Origin: Winogradskyella wandonensis
Lineage (GTDB): Bacteria > Bacteroidota > Bacteroidia > Flavobacteriales > Flavobacteriaceae
Reading direction: 5' to 3'
Assembly: GCF_004346845.1 (NCBI RefSeq)
Contig: NZ_SMGI01000001.1
Coordinates: 186,001 to 250,000, forward strand
Length of the DNA: 64,000 nt
Shown here: positions 50,884 to 60,188 of the stretch, one piece after another
Layout: each line of letters opens with the position of its first letter
Position numbering within the stretch: the stretch's first letter is position 1
Made by a program: the position numbers and the translations under genes
The notes under the pieces: model-generated
Told to the model about the DNA's origin: nothing
Databases searched by the model: none
What the model saw: the letters and a program-made list of their open reading frames with translations, nothing else

Positions 50884-52767
50884 TTACTTAATCATATCAT
50901 AGCTTCGTTTGATGAAGTTTGTTAGCTCTTCACCCTTTAGTAAGCCTTGAGATAAGCGTGCTAGGTCTAAACTCTGATTAATTAAGCGTTCTTGCTTTTT
51001 CTTTGTTTTGGTATTTAAAATTTCACCAACCAACTCAGAATTTGTGTTAACCACAAGGTTGTACATTTCTGGCATATTACCCATACCAAACATGCCGCCA
51101 CCAGTTTGTTGCATCTCCTTCATGCGGCGCATAAATTCGGGCTGTGTAATCATAAACGGTGAAGCATTACTATCCATAGCTTCTAACTGTACCATGAATT
51201 TTTCAGAAGGAATAACTTCTTTTAGTAACTCGTCTAGTTTTGTTTTTTCATCTTCAGATAATTTTGAAATCGAAGAATCTTCTTTCTTAATTAAATTATC
51301 AATATGGTCTGCATCGACACGTGCAAAAGAAATCTTTTCTTTAGTGGTTTCTAACTTTTGCATTAAGTGCGAAACGATAGGCGAATCTAATAATAAGACT
51401 TCGTAATCTTTTTCTTTAGCAGCTTCTATGTATGCGTGTTGTGCATCTTTATCTGAAGCATAAAGAATCACCATTTTATCATCCTTATCGGTTTGCTTCG
51501 CTTTTATAGCGTTTGTCAATTCTTCAAACGTATAATACTTGCCGTCTACTGTTGGGTAAAGTGCAAAAGCATCTGCTTTTTCGAAGAATTTTTCTTCAGA
51601 AAGCATACCGTATTCGATGACAATTTTGATGTCGTTCCATTTAGCTTCAAAATCTTCACGGTTGTTATTGAACAAAGATTTTAACTTATCGGCCACTTTA
51701 CGTGTGATGTAAGATGAAATTTTCTTTACAGCACCATCGGCTTGTAAGTAACTACGAGACACGTTTAATGGAATGTCTGGAGAGTCGATAACACCACGAA
51801 GCATCGTTAAGAATTCTGGTACAATACCTTCGACATTATCGGTTACAAACACCTGATTTTGATATAACTGAATTTTATCTTTCTGAATTTGTAAATCCGC
51901 AGACATTTTTGGGAAATACAAAATACCCGTTAAGTTAAACGGATAATCTACATTAAGATGAATATTGAATAATGGCTCCTCAAATTGCATAGGGTACAAC
52001 TCGCGGTAGAAGTTTTTGTAATCATCAGCTTCTAAATCGGCTGGCTGTTTAGTCCATGCTGGATTTGGATTATTGATAATGTTATCTACTTCTTTTGTTG
52101 GTGCCGGGTCATCTTCCTTGGCGCCTTCAGGTTTTGGAAGTGTTTCTGTTTTGGTACCAAATTTAATTGGCACAGGCATAAACTTGTTATACTTTAATAG
52201 TAACTCTCTTATTCTACTTTCTTCTAAGAATTCTGTAGAATCTTCAGCAATATGAAGAATAATTTCTGTACCTCTTTCGGTCTTATCGGCTTCTTCTAAA
52301 GTAAACTCTGGAGAGCCATCGCAGGTCCAATGTGCGGCAGGTGCATCTGTGTGTGATTTGGTAATAATCTCAACCTTATCTGCCACCATAAATGCAGAAT
52401 AGAAACCTAGACCAAAATGGCCAATAATACCCGCATCCTTAGCAGAGTCTTTGTATTTGTCTAAAAACTCTTCAGCACCAGAAAACGCTACTTGGTTAAT
52501 GTATTTTTCAACCTCTTCAGCCGTCATACCTAAACCTTGGTCGATGATGTGTAATTTTTTGGCATCTTTATCAATCTTAACTTCGATTTGCGGATTGCCG
52601 TATTCCACTTTAGATTCGCCAATGTTAGTGAGATGCTTCAATTTTAATGTGGCATCGGTGGCGTTACTAATTAACTCACGAAGAAAAATTTCGTGGTCAC
52701 TATATAAAAACTTCTTGATTAAAGGGAAGATGTTTTCTACTGAAACATTAATATTTCCTTTTGTCAT
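50884..52767 (-). CDS. htpG: Molecular chaperone HtpG (Hsp90)
   Basis: HtpG is the bacterial Hsp90 ATPase. The 627-residue protein begins with the GHKL ATP-binding domain: FLRELISNATDATLKLK (ATP-site Glu and Asn), HIIDQGLGMT and GHFGLGFYSAFMVADKV. The middle domain includes NVSRSYLQ with the conserved Arg, and the C-terminal dimerisation domain closes with NQSLDLARLSQGLLKG. A Met/Gly-rich tract (MQQTGGGMFGMGNMPEM) near the end is typical of Bacteroidetes members. Confidence 0.97.
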   Translation of the reverse strand: MTKGNINVSVENIFPLIKKFLYSDHEIFLRELISNATDATLKLKHLTNIGESKVEYGNPQIEVKIDKDAKKLHIIDQGLGMTAEEVEKYINQVAFSGAEEFLDKYKDSAKDAGIIGHFGLGFYSAFMVADKVEIITKSHTDAPAAHWTCDGSPEFTLEEADKTERGTEIILHIAEDSTEFLEESRIRELLLKYNKFMPVPIKFGTKTETLPKPEGAKEDDPAPTKEVDNIINNPNPAWTKQPADLEADDYKNFYRELYPMQFEEPLFNIHLNVDYPFNLTGILYFPKMSADLQIQKDKIQLYQNQVFVTDNVEGIVPEFLTMLRGVIDSPDIPLNVSRSYLQADGAVKKISSYITRKVADKLKSLFNNNREDFEAKWNDIKIVIEYGMLSEEKFFEKADAFALYPTVDGKYYTFEELTNAIKAKQTDKDDKMVILYASDKDAQHAYIEAAKEKDYEVLLLDSPIVSHLMQKLETTKEKISFARVDADHIDNLIKKEDSSISKLSEDEKTKLDELLKEVIPSEKFMVQLEAMDSNASPFMITQPEFMRRMKEMQQTGGGMFGMGNMPEMYNLVVNTNSELVGEILNTKTKKKQERLINQSLDLARLSQGLLKGEELTNFIKRSYDMIK

Positions 52768-52853
52768 GATTATTTGTGTTTTGAGTTATCAAATTAATTC
52801 AATACTACTAAGACAACAAAAATGCCAATTGAAGATTAGTGACAAGATGACAT

Positions 52854-52884
52854 AAAAAAGCCATTCAACTAGAATGGCTTTTTT
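52854..52884 (-). terminator. Terminator of the S9 peptidase gene
   Basis: A perfect 13-base stem, AAAAAAGCCATTC/GAATGGCTTTTTT with loop AACTA, lies just past the stop codon at 52887 and carries a T-run. Confidence 0.92.
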
Positions 52885-52886
52885 AA

Positions 52887-55343
52887 TTACTTTCCTTTTA
52901 CTTTAGAGGGTTTATTTTCGATTTTTTTGTTCTCCTTTTTCTTGTTCTTCACATGTTTGTCTAGCCATTGGTCTTGCTCCCAAAGCATGTGCATAATAGA
53001 CTCTTTTGCTCTATAGCCATGACTTTCTTTAGGTAACATCACTAGCCTTACTGGCGCTCCTAATCCTTTTAGGGCATTAAAATAGCGCTCACTTTGTAAT
53101 GGATATGTTCCTGAATTATTATCGGCAACACCATGTATTAAAAGTAGTGGTGTTTTCATTTTGTCTGCGTGCATAAAAGGAGACATGCTATAGTATATTT
53201 CTGGAGCTTCCCAATAACTGCGTTCTTCACTTTGGAAACCAAACGGCGTCAAAGTTCTGTTATACGCACCACTACGAGCAATACCTGCGGCAAATAAGTT
53301 GGAATGCGACAATAGATTGGCCGTCATAAAGGCACCGTAACTGTGTCCACCAACAGCGACGCGGTCTCTATCGATATACCCTAAATTGTCAACTGCATCG
53401 ATAGCTGCTTTACCATTGGCTACAAGCTGCGTTCTAAATGAGTCATTTGGTTCTTCAGAACCTTCACCAACAATAGGAAAGGCAGCATCGTCTAAAACCA
53501 CATAGCCGCGAGTTACCCAATAAATTGGTGAACCCCAATACGGATATACAAACTCATTGGCATTAGATGTACTTTGAGAAGCACTAGCTTTGTCTTTATA
53601 CTCTCTTGGGTATGCCCATAAAATCATAGGATATTTTTTTCCTTCTTCATAGTCCAATGGTAAGTAAAGTGTACCATCTAAGTCTAAACCGTCATCACGT
53701 TTATAGGTAATCACTCGTTTGTTTACCTTTTTAAGACTTTTAAATGGATTATCAAAAGACGTTATGGCTTTAAGGTTATTTTTCTTTTTGATGTTTCTGA
53801 TATAATAGTTTGGATATTCTGTAGGCGACTCAATACGTACAAGAATTTCACCTTTTTTCATATCTATTGCAGAACTAAGATTTTCTACTTTATCGGTGTA
53901 AGTTGAGGTGTATAATCGTTTAGTTTTATTAGATGTTACATCATATTCGTCTACAAACGGAAATTGACCGTCTTTTGTATAACCATCTCCCATTAAGTAA
54001 AGCTTGTTGCCATCCATTTCTAACGTATAACGGCCATACTCATTTTTTGAATTGACAAAACTTCCTGGATTGCTATAAACATCTTGATAATTTCTGTCAG
54101 AAATAATTTTAGGAGTTTGGCTAGCATCAGAAGGATTAAACAAATACGTTTTGGTATTTCTTGTATTCCACCATCGATCGTATGCTATGGCAACATTATC
54201 ATTACCCCAGTTTATTCCAGCAAATCGTTGTTTCGTTTTTAAAAGTAATTCTGGTTTACCATTAAAAGGCGCATCTGTTTGGTACACTGCATCTCTGTAC
54301 TCGACATCAACAGAAGGGTCTCCTTGGTCTAACGCTTCCGCCCAGACAAGCGTTGCTGGTTTGTCGGCTCTCCAGGACATATTACGTTTACCAAGTCTCG
54401 TGGCCATAAAACCTTTTGGTCTTACTTCGTCAAGAGGAACATCGTTAACCGTTTTTATTGCATTCCCGTTTGTGTCATAAATAACGCTTTCATTAGGAAA
54501 TCTTGAATACGTCACTAAATACGAAAACGGTCTTTTAATTTTTGTAATCATAACATAATTACCATCTGGTGAAAAACTAATGCCACGATACATCGCAGAA
54601 GGTAAAAAATCTTCAGAGGCTCCATTGATAGATACCTTTTTAATTTCAGAATGCGCCAATTGCTCAAAATTAAACTCATCATTAGGTGTTTTTAATAAAT
54701 CTTGATAGGTTCTGTTCTGGGCTTTAGAGCCGTCGCTTACGGAAATTGTTGGTCCTGTTGGTACGGCAATGGACGTATTTATTAATGGTTTTCTATCTGA
54801 AGGAAGTGTTTTAACTAATAGATGTTTATTGTCTTTAAACCAGCTAATGGTGCTACCCATATTTGCATTTACATTGGTGTCTGTAATTTTTGAAGCTTTT
54901 GCGGCTTTAACATCTAGAATCCAAACTTCGACACCTGCATTAGTAGTATTTAAGCATGCAATCATAGACTCGTCTGGCGACCAGCTAAATCCAGATAATC
55001 TTGGATTTTCTGGAAGGCCAATAACTTGTTTTGCCGAATCATCCGTCGTTTTTTTGACTTTAAGATTGTTATAAAATGTAGTACGGCTACCTATATTGGT
55101 TACAGGATTAATACGTAATCCTGCTAGGCGCATTTCTGTTTCAGATAATTCCTCAATTGATTTATACTGATTTCTGTAGATAAGTACCATGTATTCGCCC
55201 TTACTATCAATTTGAACACCAGGCGCTAAATCGACATCGGCTAATTCTAATATGTCCTTAGGTGGGGTTTGATAATTTAGACTTGTTTGCGCATAGCTAA
55301 AACAAACAAAGAAAAAAAAGAAGTATTTAATTATGGTTTTCAT
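52887..55343 (-). CDS. Secreted S9 family peptidase (prolyl oligopeptidase-like)
   Basis: The 818-residue protein has a signal peptide (cleavage near CFSYAQ), a beta-propeller (about 100-560) and a C-terminal alpha/beta-hydrolase. The catalytic triad is S668 in GGHSYGAF, D741 in HGVADNN and H775 in ESHGY. Members cleave short peptides after particular residues, often glutamate in this glutamyl-endopeptidase-like group. The tail is strongly basic (KKKENKKIENKPSKVKGK), which is unusual. Confidence 0.94.
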   Translation of the reverse strand: MKTIIKYFFFFFVCFSYAQTSLNYQTPPKDILELADVDLAPGVQIDSKGEYMVLIYRNQYKSIEELSETEMRLAGLRINPVTNIGSRTTFYNNLKVKKTTDDSAKQVIGLPENPRLSGFSWSPDESMIACLNTTNAGVEVWILDVKAAKASKITDTNVNANMGSTISWFKDNKHLLVKTLPSDRKPLINTSIAVPTGPTISVSDGSKAQNRTYQDLLKTPNDEFNFEQLAHSEIKKVSINGASEDFLPSAMYRGISFSPDGNYVMITKIKRPFSYLVTYSRFPNESVIYDTNGNAIKTVNDVPLDEVRPKGFMATRLGKRNMSWRADKPATLVWAEALDQGDPSVDVEYRDAVYQTDAPFNGKPELLLKTKQRFAGINWGNDNVAIAYDRWWNTRNTKTYLFNPSDASQTPKIISDRNYQDVYSNPGSFVNSKNEYGRYTLEMDGNKLYLMGDGYTKDGQFPFVDEYDVTSNKTKRLYTSTYTDKVENLSSAIDMKKGEILVRIESPTEYPNYYIRNIKKKNNLKAITSFDNPFKSLKKVNKRVITYKRDDGLDLDGTLYLPLDYEEGKKYPMILWAYPREYKDKASASQSTSNANEFVYPYWGSPIYWVTRGYVVLDDAAFPIVGEGSEEPNDSFRTQLVANGKAAIDAVDNLGYIDRDRVAVGGHSYGAFMTANLLSHSNLFAAGIARSGAYNRTLTPFGFQSEERSYWEAPEIYYSMSPFMHADKMKTPLLLIHGVADNNSGTYPLQSERYFNALKGLGAPVRLVMLPKESHGYRAKESIMHMLWEQDQWLDKHVKNKKKENKKIENKPSKVKGK

Positions 55344-55430
55344 AGTGTGTTGATTTTTAGTCTTAAAATTGCTTTGTAAGTTAATAAAAATGAATAGTTA
55401 GGCTTCTTTATGATGTGTTAAAATAGAACT

Positions 55431-55465
55431 GTTTGCAAACAATATCAGTTATTATGCACGCATAA
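55431..55465 (+). promoter_or_regulatory. Two short palindromes upstream of the FabH-like gene
   Basis: GTTTGCAAAC (55431-55440) and TTATGC/GCATAA (55452-55465) lie 30-70 bases upstream of the FabH-like promoter. They are short and may be chance. Confidence 0.3.
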
Positions 55466-55496
55466 CGAATACAAGCTTCGATAGCCTTTAAATGGT

Positions 55497-55504
55497 TAAA
55501 TTTG
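55497..55504 (+). promoter_or_regulatory. -7 box of the FabH-like gene
   Basis: TAAATTTG lies 24 bases before the start codon. No -33 TTG was found. Confidence 0.65.
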
Positions 55505-55527
55505 CAGTTCCCTTTAAAAACTAAAAT

Positions 55528-56538
55528 ATGTACAATTCTAAAATAACGGGCTTAGGAAAATATGTTCCAGAAAATGTGGTCACTAACAATGACCTTAAAG
55601 CGTTTATGGATACTAGCGACGAGTGGATACAAGAACGAACAGGAATAAAAGAGCGTCGTTGGATAGACCCAAAAACAAGTGATGATACGACATCTATAAT
55701 GGGTGCTAAAGCTGCTAAAATTGCTATTGAGCGTGCAGGACTAACCAAAGATGATATCGATTTTATTGTCTTTGCAACGTTGAGTCCGGATATGTATTTC
55801 CCAGGTGGTGGTGTACGTGTACAGGAACTATTAGAAATGGATACCATTGGCGCCATAGATATCAGAAATCAATGCTCTGGCTTTATTTACGGATTATCTG
55901 TTGCAGACCAGTTTATTAAAACAGGAATGTATAAAAATGTATTGGTCATAGGTAGCGAAAACCATTCCGGTGGTCTTGAAAAATCTACAAGAGGTCGTGG
56001 CGTTACGGTAATTTTTGGTGATGGAGCAGGAGCAGCTGTTTTAAGCAGAGAAGAGGACAATACAAAAGGTATTTTATCTACACATTTACATTCTGAAGGT
56101 AAGCATGCAGCAGAATTAGCGTTAGAAGGACCAAGTACAGGACGTTGGGTAGATGCCATTATGGAAGAAAACGACCCTAATGATGTGTCTTACTATCCAT
56201 ATATGAATGGGCAATTTGTATTTAAACACGCGGTTGTGCGTTTTAGTGAAGCGATTATCGAGGGATTGACTAAAAATCAACTTCAGAAAGAAGATATAGA
56301 TATGTTAATACCGCATCAAGCTAATTTACGTATCTCTCAATTTATCCAAAAGAAATTTGGTTTAAGCGATGACCAAGTTTATAATAATATAATGCGTTAT
56401 GGTAATACCACGGCAGCGTCTATACCTATTGCATTAACTGAAGCTTGGGAAGAAGGAAAAATTAAAGAAGGAGATAATGTAGTTTTAGCCGCTTTTGGTA
56501 GTGGTTTTACATGGGGAAGTGCAATCATTAAGTGGTAA
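55528..56538 (+). CDS. 3-oxoacyl-ACP synthase III (FabH) family protein
   Basis: FabH condenses an acyl-CoA with malonyl-ACP. The 336-residue protein carries the triad C116 (IRNQCSGFIYG), H263 (PHQANLRI) and N293 (YGNTTAASIP). It differs from housekeeping FabH in the NQCSGF context and in having FVFKHAVVRFSEA. It may thus initiate a special acyl chain rather than serve bulk fatty acid synthesis. A small membrane-protein gene follows without a gap. Confidence 0.9.
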   Translation: MYNSKITGLGKYVPENVVTNNDLKAFMDTSDEWIQERTGIKERRWIDPKTSDDTTSIMGAKAAKIAIERAGLTKDDIDFIVFATLSPDMYFPGGGVRVQELLEMDTIGAIDIRNQCSGFIYGLSVADQFIKTGMYKNVLVIGSENHSGGLEKSTRGRGVTVIFGDGAGAAVLSREEDNTKGILSTHLHSEGKHAAELALEGPSTGRWVDAIMEENDPNDVSYYPYMNGQFVFKHAVVRFSEAIIEGLTKNQLQKEDIDMLIPHQANLRISQFIQKKFGLSDDQVYNNIMRYGNTTAASIPIALTEAWEEGKIKEGDNVVLAAFGSGFTWGSAIIKW

Positions 56539-56763
56539 ATGAGTAAAAACTTTTTCTCCCATCCAAATAAAATTACTGTGATTGCATTTTTCATAGTTTG
56601 TTTTGTAGGCAATATTTTACTCATTACGCAAGCAACAAACAGATTTAAGGAATCATTATTTCAATCTAAAAATGTAGTGACTTTACTAATAATGTCTGGT
56701 TTAATGATAACTGCATTTATAGTATATGCCAATTATTTAAAAAATGAGCATTCTAAAAAATAA
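56539..56763 (+). CDS. Small two-helix membrane protein after the FabH-like gene
   Basis: The 74-residue protein has two membrane helices (about 12-30 and 45-64) and a charged C-terminus (YLKNEHSKK). Its ATG follows the FabH-like stop codon directly, so the two are surely co-transcribed and probably translationally coupled. Family unknown. Confidence 0.75.
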   Translation: MSKNFFSHPNKITVIAFFIVCFVGNILLITQATNRFKESLFQSKNVVTLLIMSGLMITAFIVYANYLKNEHSKK

Positions 56764-56776
56764 ACCAATTAAATAA

Positions 56777-56810
56777 AAAAAAGCCGAAACTCCCCAGTTT
56801 CGGCTTTTTT
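56777..56810 (+). terminator. Terminator of the FabH-like operon
   Basis: A perfect 15-base stem (56777-56791 with 56796-56810), with core GCCGAAACT and loop CCCC, ends in six T residues. Confidence 0.93.
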
Positions 56811-56950
56811 AGCTATTAACTAAACTTAACTAACACTTATTATAAACGGATTGTTTATAAATTATATTACTTAAAAAACTTATCATATACTTAGACGTTG
56901 AAACTTCAAGTTTATTGCAAACTTTAACATTATTAACTCTAGATTAACAA

Positions 56951-56980
56951 AAAATCCAAAAGCGGACAACTTTTGGATTT
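56951..56980. terminator. Orphan terminator-like hairpin
   Basis: ATCCAAAAG/CTTTTGGAT with a seven-base loop and flanking A/T runs lies in a 409-base gap. It is not next to any recognised gene end, which leaves open a short unannotated transcript between it and the hairpin at 57112. Confidence 0.65.
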
Positions 56981-57111
56981 GACTATACTTAGTTTGGTTT
57001 TTTTATTTTGAAGACTAACTCAAATAATTGTAACTCTAACTAATTATAGGATAAGTCGATAAGTATTAATTATCATTACAACATCTTTGGTTTCAAATAG
57101 TATGCCAAATA

Positions 57112-57141
57112 AAAACCCGAAGTAAAATTACTTCGGGTTTT
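57112..57141. terminator. Terminator of the outer membrane receptor gene
   Basis: AAAACCCGAAGTAA/TTACTTCGGGTTTT is a perfect 14-base inverted repeat downstream (minus strand) of the receptor gene, with T-runs. Confidence 0.88.
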
Positions 57142-57219
57142 CTGTTTAATAGCCTACTAACACTAACCATCAACTATTAATAAAGGCTATTAAAATTTCT
57201 TTTATTTCATTCTAAAATT

Positions 57220-59688
57220 TTAGAAGAATCCTCCGTCATTCTTCTCATCGTTATCACGGTTCTTTCTTGATTTGGCTCTATACTTTCCACCTCCAAATCG
57301 GTAAGACAGGCCGGCAAATATTTGTTTAAATTCGCCTTCAAAATTAACTTGTGCTGGTATTGGTCGTGCACTAAATACGCTTACTTCTTGCGTATCTAAC
57401 ACGTTGTTAAAGTTTAAGCTGAAGGTAGCTCTTTCGTCTTCTAAGAAGCTGTATCGTAAGCCGAGATTAAGAAAATAAATAGGGTCAACTTCAAAATTTA
57501 ATCCAGTTTCCTTGTTTCTAAAAAATCCGAAAGCAGATAGGGATAATCGTTTAGTAACTTTAAAATTATTGAAGACTCTAAAGTTCATAATTAAATTATC
57601 AACTTCGGTAACCGATGTTACAATATCGTTTTCTGTTGGGTTTGGTAACGTTGGGTCAATAGATTCTGCGATACCTTTTTGTTTTTGGTTGTACAAATCA
57701 AAACTGGCATTTAAACTCCACCATTTGGTGACTTTATAATTTGAAGACACTTCAAAACCGTAAGCATTTGTTGTATCAAAATTTCCTCTGGTTAAAATAA
57801 CGCGACCCGATGTTAAATCTGAACGGTCAACAATTACCACCTGATTAATTTCATCTTCAATAATTCTATAAAATACACCAGCCGTAATACTCCCTTTTTC
57901 AAGGTTTCTTGTAAAATTAAACTCTGCCGAATTTGTAAATTGTGGTAATAGTTCTGGGTTTCCAAATTCTGAAATTAAAGCAGTATTAAAATTAGGAACA
58001 GGATTTACATCACCAACACCTGGTCTATCTACACGACGACTTACACTAAACTGGTAAGCGTTTTTTTCTGAAGCTTTGTAATTTACAAAAATGGATGGAT
58101 ACAATTGAAAATAGTCGTTCTCAAATGGAAAATCAGTGCTTGTGTTATTCGATAAATCAGTATCTACGGCAAACGCATCTACTTGAACACTCTCGGCACG
58201 CAAACCTAACTGATAAGACCATTTTTCGAGTTGCTTTCCGTAACTCGCATATACAGAAAAAATATCTCTAGAGTATGTAAAATCTGTTTCTGTAGGTACA
58301 AAATTACCCATCATGTTTCTTACTCGACCATCAGAGTTGTAGCCTAAATCATTCTCAAAAATTCGAGCCTGTAAACCAGCTTCGAGTTTTGCACTTTCCG
58401 AAAACGGATACACGTAATCTAAATTTATAGTTGTTCTCGTCCGGCCATTGTCTGTAAATTCTACAAAGTTCGGTCGTTGCGCGTTGCCCGAAAATAAATT
58501 GTCAGTTTCAGACGAGCTATCAAATATATTGTGGTCCACTTCTAATTCAATATTATGGCCATCTGCGATGTCGTATTTGTAATTAAAATTGTATTGCTGA
58601 CTTGTGTTTTCGCTATCACCTAAAATACTTTGAAATTGAACGTTATTGTTTCCTGTATTAGACAATTCTGTGTCTACAATTGCACTTCCGTCAAATACGT
58701 TCTGGTTGGTAAAAACAGAAAGTGTGTGTTTTTCATTTAGGTAATAGTCAATACCAAATTTGTACAAATGTGAGTTATTTTCATTCAAAATATCTAAAGT
58801 TTGAATGTTTCCAGTTTGTTGTTGCTGAAAAATTCCTTCGTTGACATTGTCCGAAAAGCTATTACCATAACTTCCATAATAATTCAGTTTTCCGTTTCTG
58901 TAATTAGCATCAATAGAACTGTTGAATTTCGGTTCAATCTGGTAAGCTAAACCAACATTAAGATTACCGTTAAAACCGATGTTTACGTTTTTATATAAAA
59001 TGATATTAATGATACCACTCATGCCTTCAGGATTGTATTTTGCTGAAGGATTCGTAATTAGTTCAATTTGTTTTATTGAAGTTGAGGGAATTTGTCTTAG
59101 TAATTGCGCCACAGGTACATTTGATAATTTACCATCGACCATTACTTGTACATTCGCATTTCCACGTAGCGAAATTGCACCAGTTTGCGCATCCATATTT
59201 ACAGACGGAATATTATTCATAATATCCGAAGCCGTTGGTCCAGCTGTAGTTAAGTCTTTACCAACGGTAACGACTTTACGGTCAATTTTTTGTTGAATTG
59301 TAGATACTTCGGCTACAACGACCACTTCGTCTAAAGCTGCGGCATCTTCACTTAATTTTACATCGCCAAGATTAACTTTGTAATTTCCTTTTTCTAAGGT
59401 TACAGATTTGCTTACTGTTTTATAACCAATGTAAGTGATTTCTACAGTTACAGCTCCTTCAGGGATTTTAGCAATAGCAAAGTTACCTTCAGCATCTGTA
59501 ATTCCTCCTGTAATTACTTTTTGATTTTTATCCTTTATAATGATGTTTACATAGGGTAAAGGCTCGTTAAGATTGGCGTCTAACACACGGCCAGAAATGG
59601 TGCCGTCTTTGATTTCAGAATTTGCGTTTGGTTGAGAAAAAGCTGCGAAAGAAAATAGCACAGCTATTAACATTAAGTAATGTTTCAT
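57220..59688 (-). CDS. TonB-dependent-receptor-like outer membrane beta-barrel protein
   Basis: The 822-residue protein has a signal peptide (cleavage near FAAFSQ), a carboxypeptidase-regulatory-like domain (about 28-113: ISGRVLDANLNEPLPYVNII), a plug domain (about 145-230: VNMDAQTGAISLRGNANVQV) and a C-terminal barrel of the OMP_b-brl_3 type. The last residues are very polar (KYRAKSRKNRDNDEKNDGG), so the barrel may not end in the usual aromatic residue alone. There is no SusD partner; ligand unknown. Confidence 0.93.
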   Translation of the reverse strand: MKHYLMLIAVLFSFAAFSQPNANSEIKDGTISGRVLDANLNEPLPYVNIIIKDKNQKVITGGITDAEGNFAIAKIPEGAVTVEITYIGYKTVSKSVTLEKGNYKVNLGDVKLSEDAAALDEVVVVAEVSTIQQKIDRKVVTVGKDLTTAGPTASDIMNNIPSVNMDAQTGAISLRGNANVQVMVDGKLSNVPVAQLLRQIPSTSIKQIELITNPSAKYNPEGMSGIINIILYKNVNIGFNGNLNVGLAYQIEPKFNSSIDANYRNGKLNYYGSYGNSFSDNVNEGIFQQQQTGNIQTLDILNENNSHLYKFGIDYYLNEKHTLSVFTNQNVFDGSAIVDTELSNTGNNNVQFQSILGDSENTSQQYNFNYKYDIADGHNIELEVDHNIFDSSSETDNLFSGNAQRPNFVEFTDNGRTRTTINLDYVYPFSESAKLEAGLQARIFENDLGYNSDGRVRNMMGNFVPTETDFTYSRDIFSVYASYGKQLEKWSYQLGLRAESVQVDAFAVDTDLSNNTSTDFPFENDYFQLYPSIFVNYKASEKNAYQFSVSRRVDRPGVGDVNPVPNFNTALISEFGNPELLPQFTNSAEFNFTRNLEKGSITAGVFYRIIEDEINQVVIVDRSDLTSGRVILTRGNFDTTNAYGFEVSSNYKVTKWWSLNASFDLYNQKQKGIAESIDPTLPNPTENDIVTSVTEVDNLIMNFRVFNNFKVTKRLSLSAFGFFRNKETGLNFEVDPIYFLNLGLRYSFLEDERATFSLNFNNVLDTQEVSVFSARPIPAQVNFEGEFKQIFAGLSYRFGGGKYRAKSRKNRDNDEKNDGGFF

Positions 59689-59706
59689 TGATTGTTCGTT
59701 TTTTGT

Positions 59707-59739
59707 GATACGTCATTTTTTAAGCAAAAGTGACGTATC
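59707..59739. promoter_or_regulatory. 9-bp inverted repeat in a divergent promoter region
   Basis: GATACGTCA (59707-59715) and TGACGTATC (59731-59739) form a perfect inverted repeat with a 15-base spacer, 18 bases upstream of the receptor start codon and 37 bases from the -7 box of the divergent gene. It may be an operator or a leader hairpin. Confidence 0.5.
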
Positions 59740-59775
59740 GATTGATTGATGATAGTTTGTTAAAGTATAGACGAC

Positions 59776-59783
59776 TACTTTTG
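59776..59783 (+). promoter_or_regulatory. -7 box of the CoA-binding protein gene
   Basis: TACTTTTG, with a TTG 16 bases upstream (59757-59759), precedes the start codon by 42 bases. Confidence 0.65.
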
Positions 59784-59825
59784 TATCTTGTTACTTCTTT
59801 TAACAATTCTTAACAAATTTCAATA

Positions 59826-60188
59826 ATGAATAAAAAAACATTGGTACTTGGAGCCTCTTTAAAACCAGAGCGTTACTCTAATATTGCAATTAATAGATTG
59901 GTCAATTATAATCATGAGGTTAAGGCTTTTGGATTACGAGAAGGTGAAATTGCTGGTATTAGTATTGATACAGAATTGTTAGATTATGAAGGTATTGATA
60001 CGGTTACATTATACTTAAACCCGGCACGACAAGCACAGTATTACGATTACATTATTGGATTAAATCCAAAGCGCGTCATTTTTAATCCAGGAACAGAAAA
60101 TCCTGAATTCTACAAATTACTATCAGAAAATAATATTGAATACGAAGTGGCTTGTACTTTAGTTTTATTAGGAACCAATCAGTATTAA
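59826..60188 (+). CDS. CoA-binding domain protein (YccU type)
   Basis: The 120-residue protein is a single Rossmann-type CoA-binding domain, related to the nucleotide-binding part of succinyl-CoA ligases. Motifs are [17 protein letters not shown], a central [18 protein letters not shown] and the end [16 protein letters not shown]. Members bind CoA but have no proven reaction. The stop codon overlaps the convergent symporter gene by four bases. Confidence 0.9.
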   Translation: MNKKTLVLGASLKPERYSNIAINRLVNYNHEVKAFGLREGEIAGISIDTELLDYEGIDTVTLYLNPARQAQYYDYIIGLNPKRVIFNPGTENPEFYKLLSENNIEYEVACTLVLLGTNQY

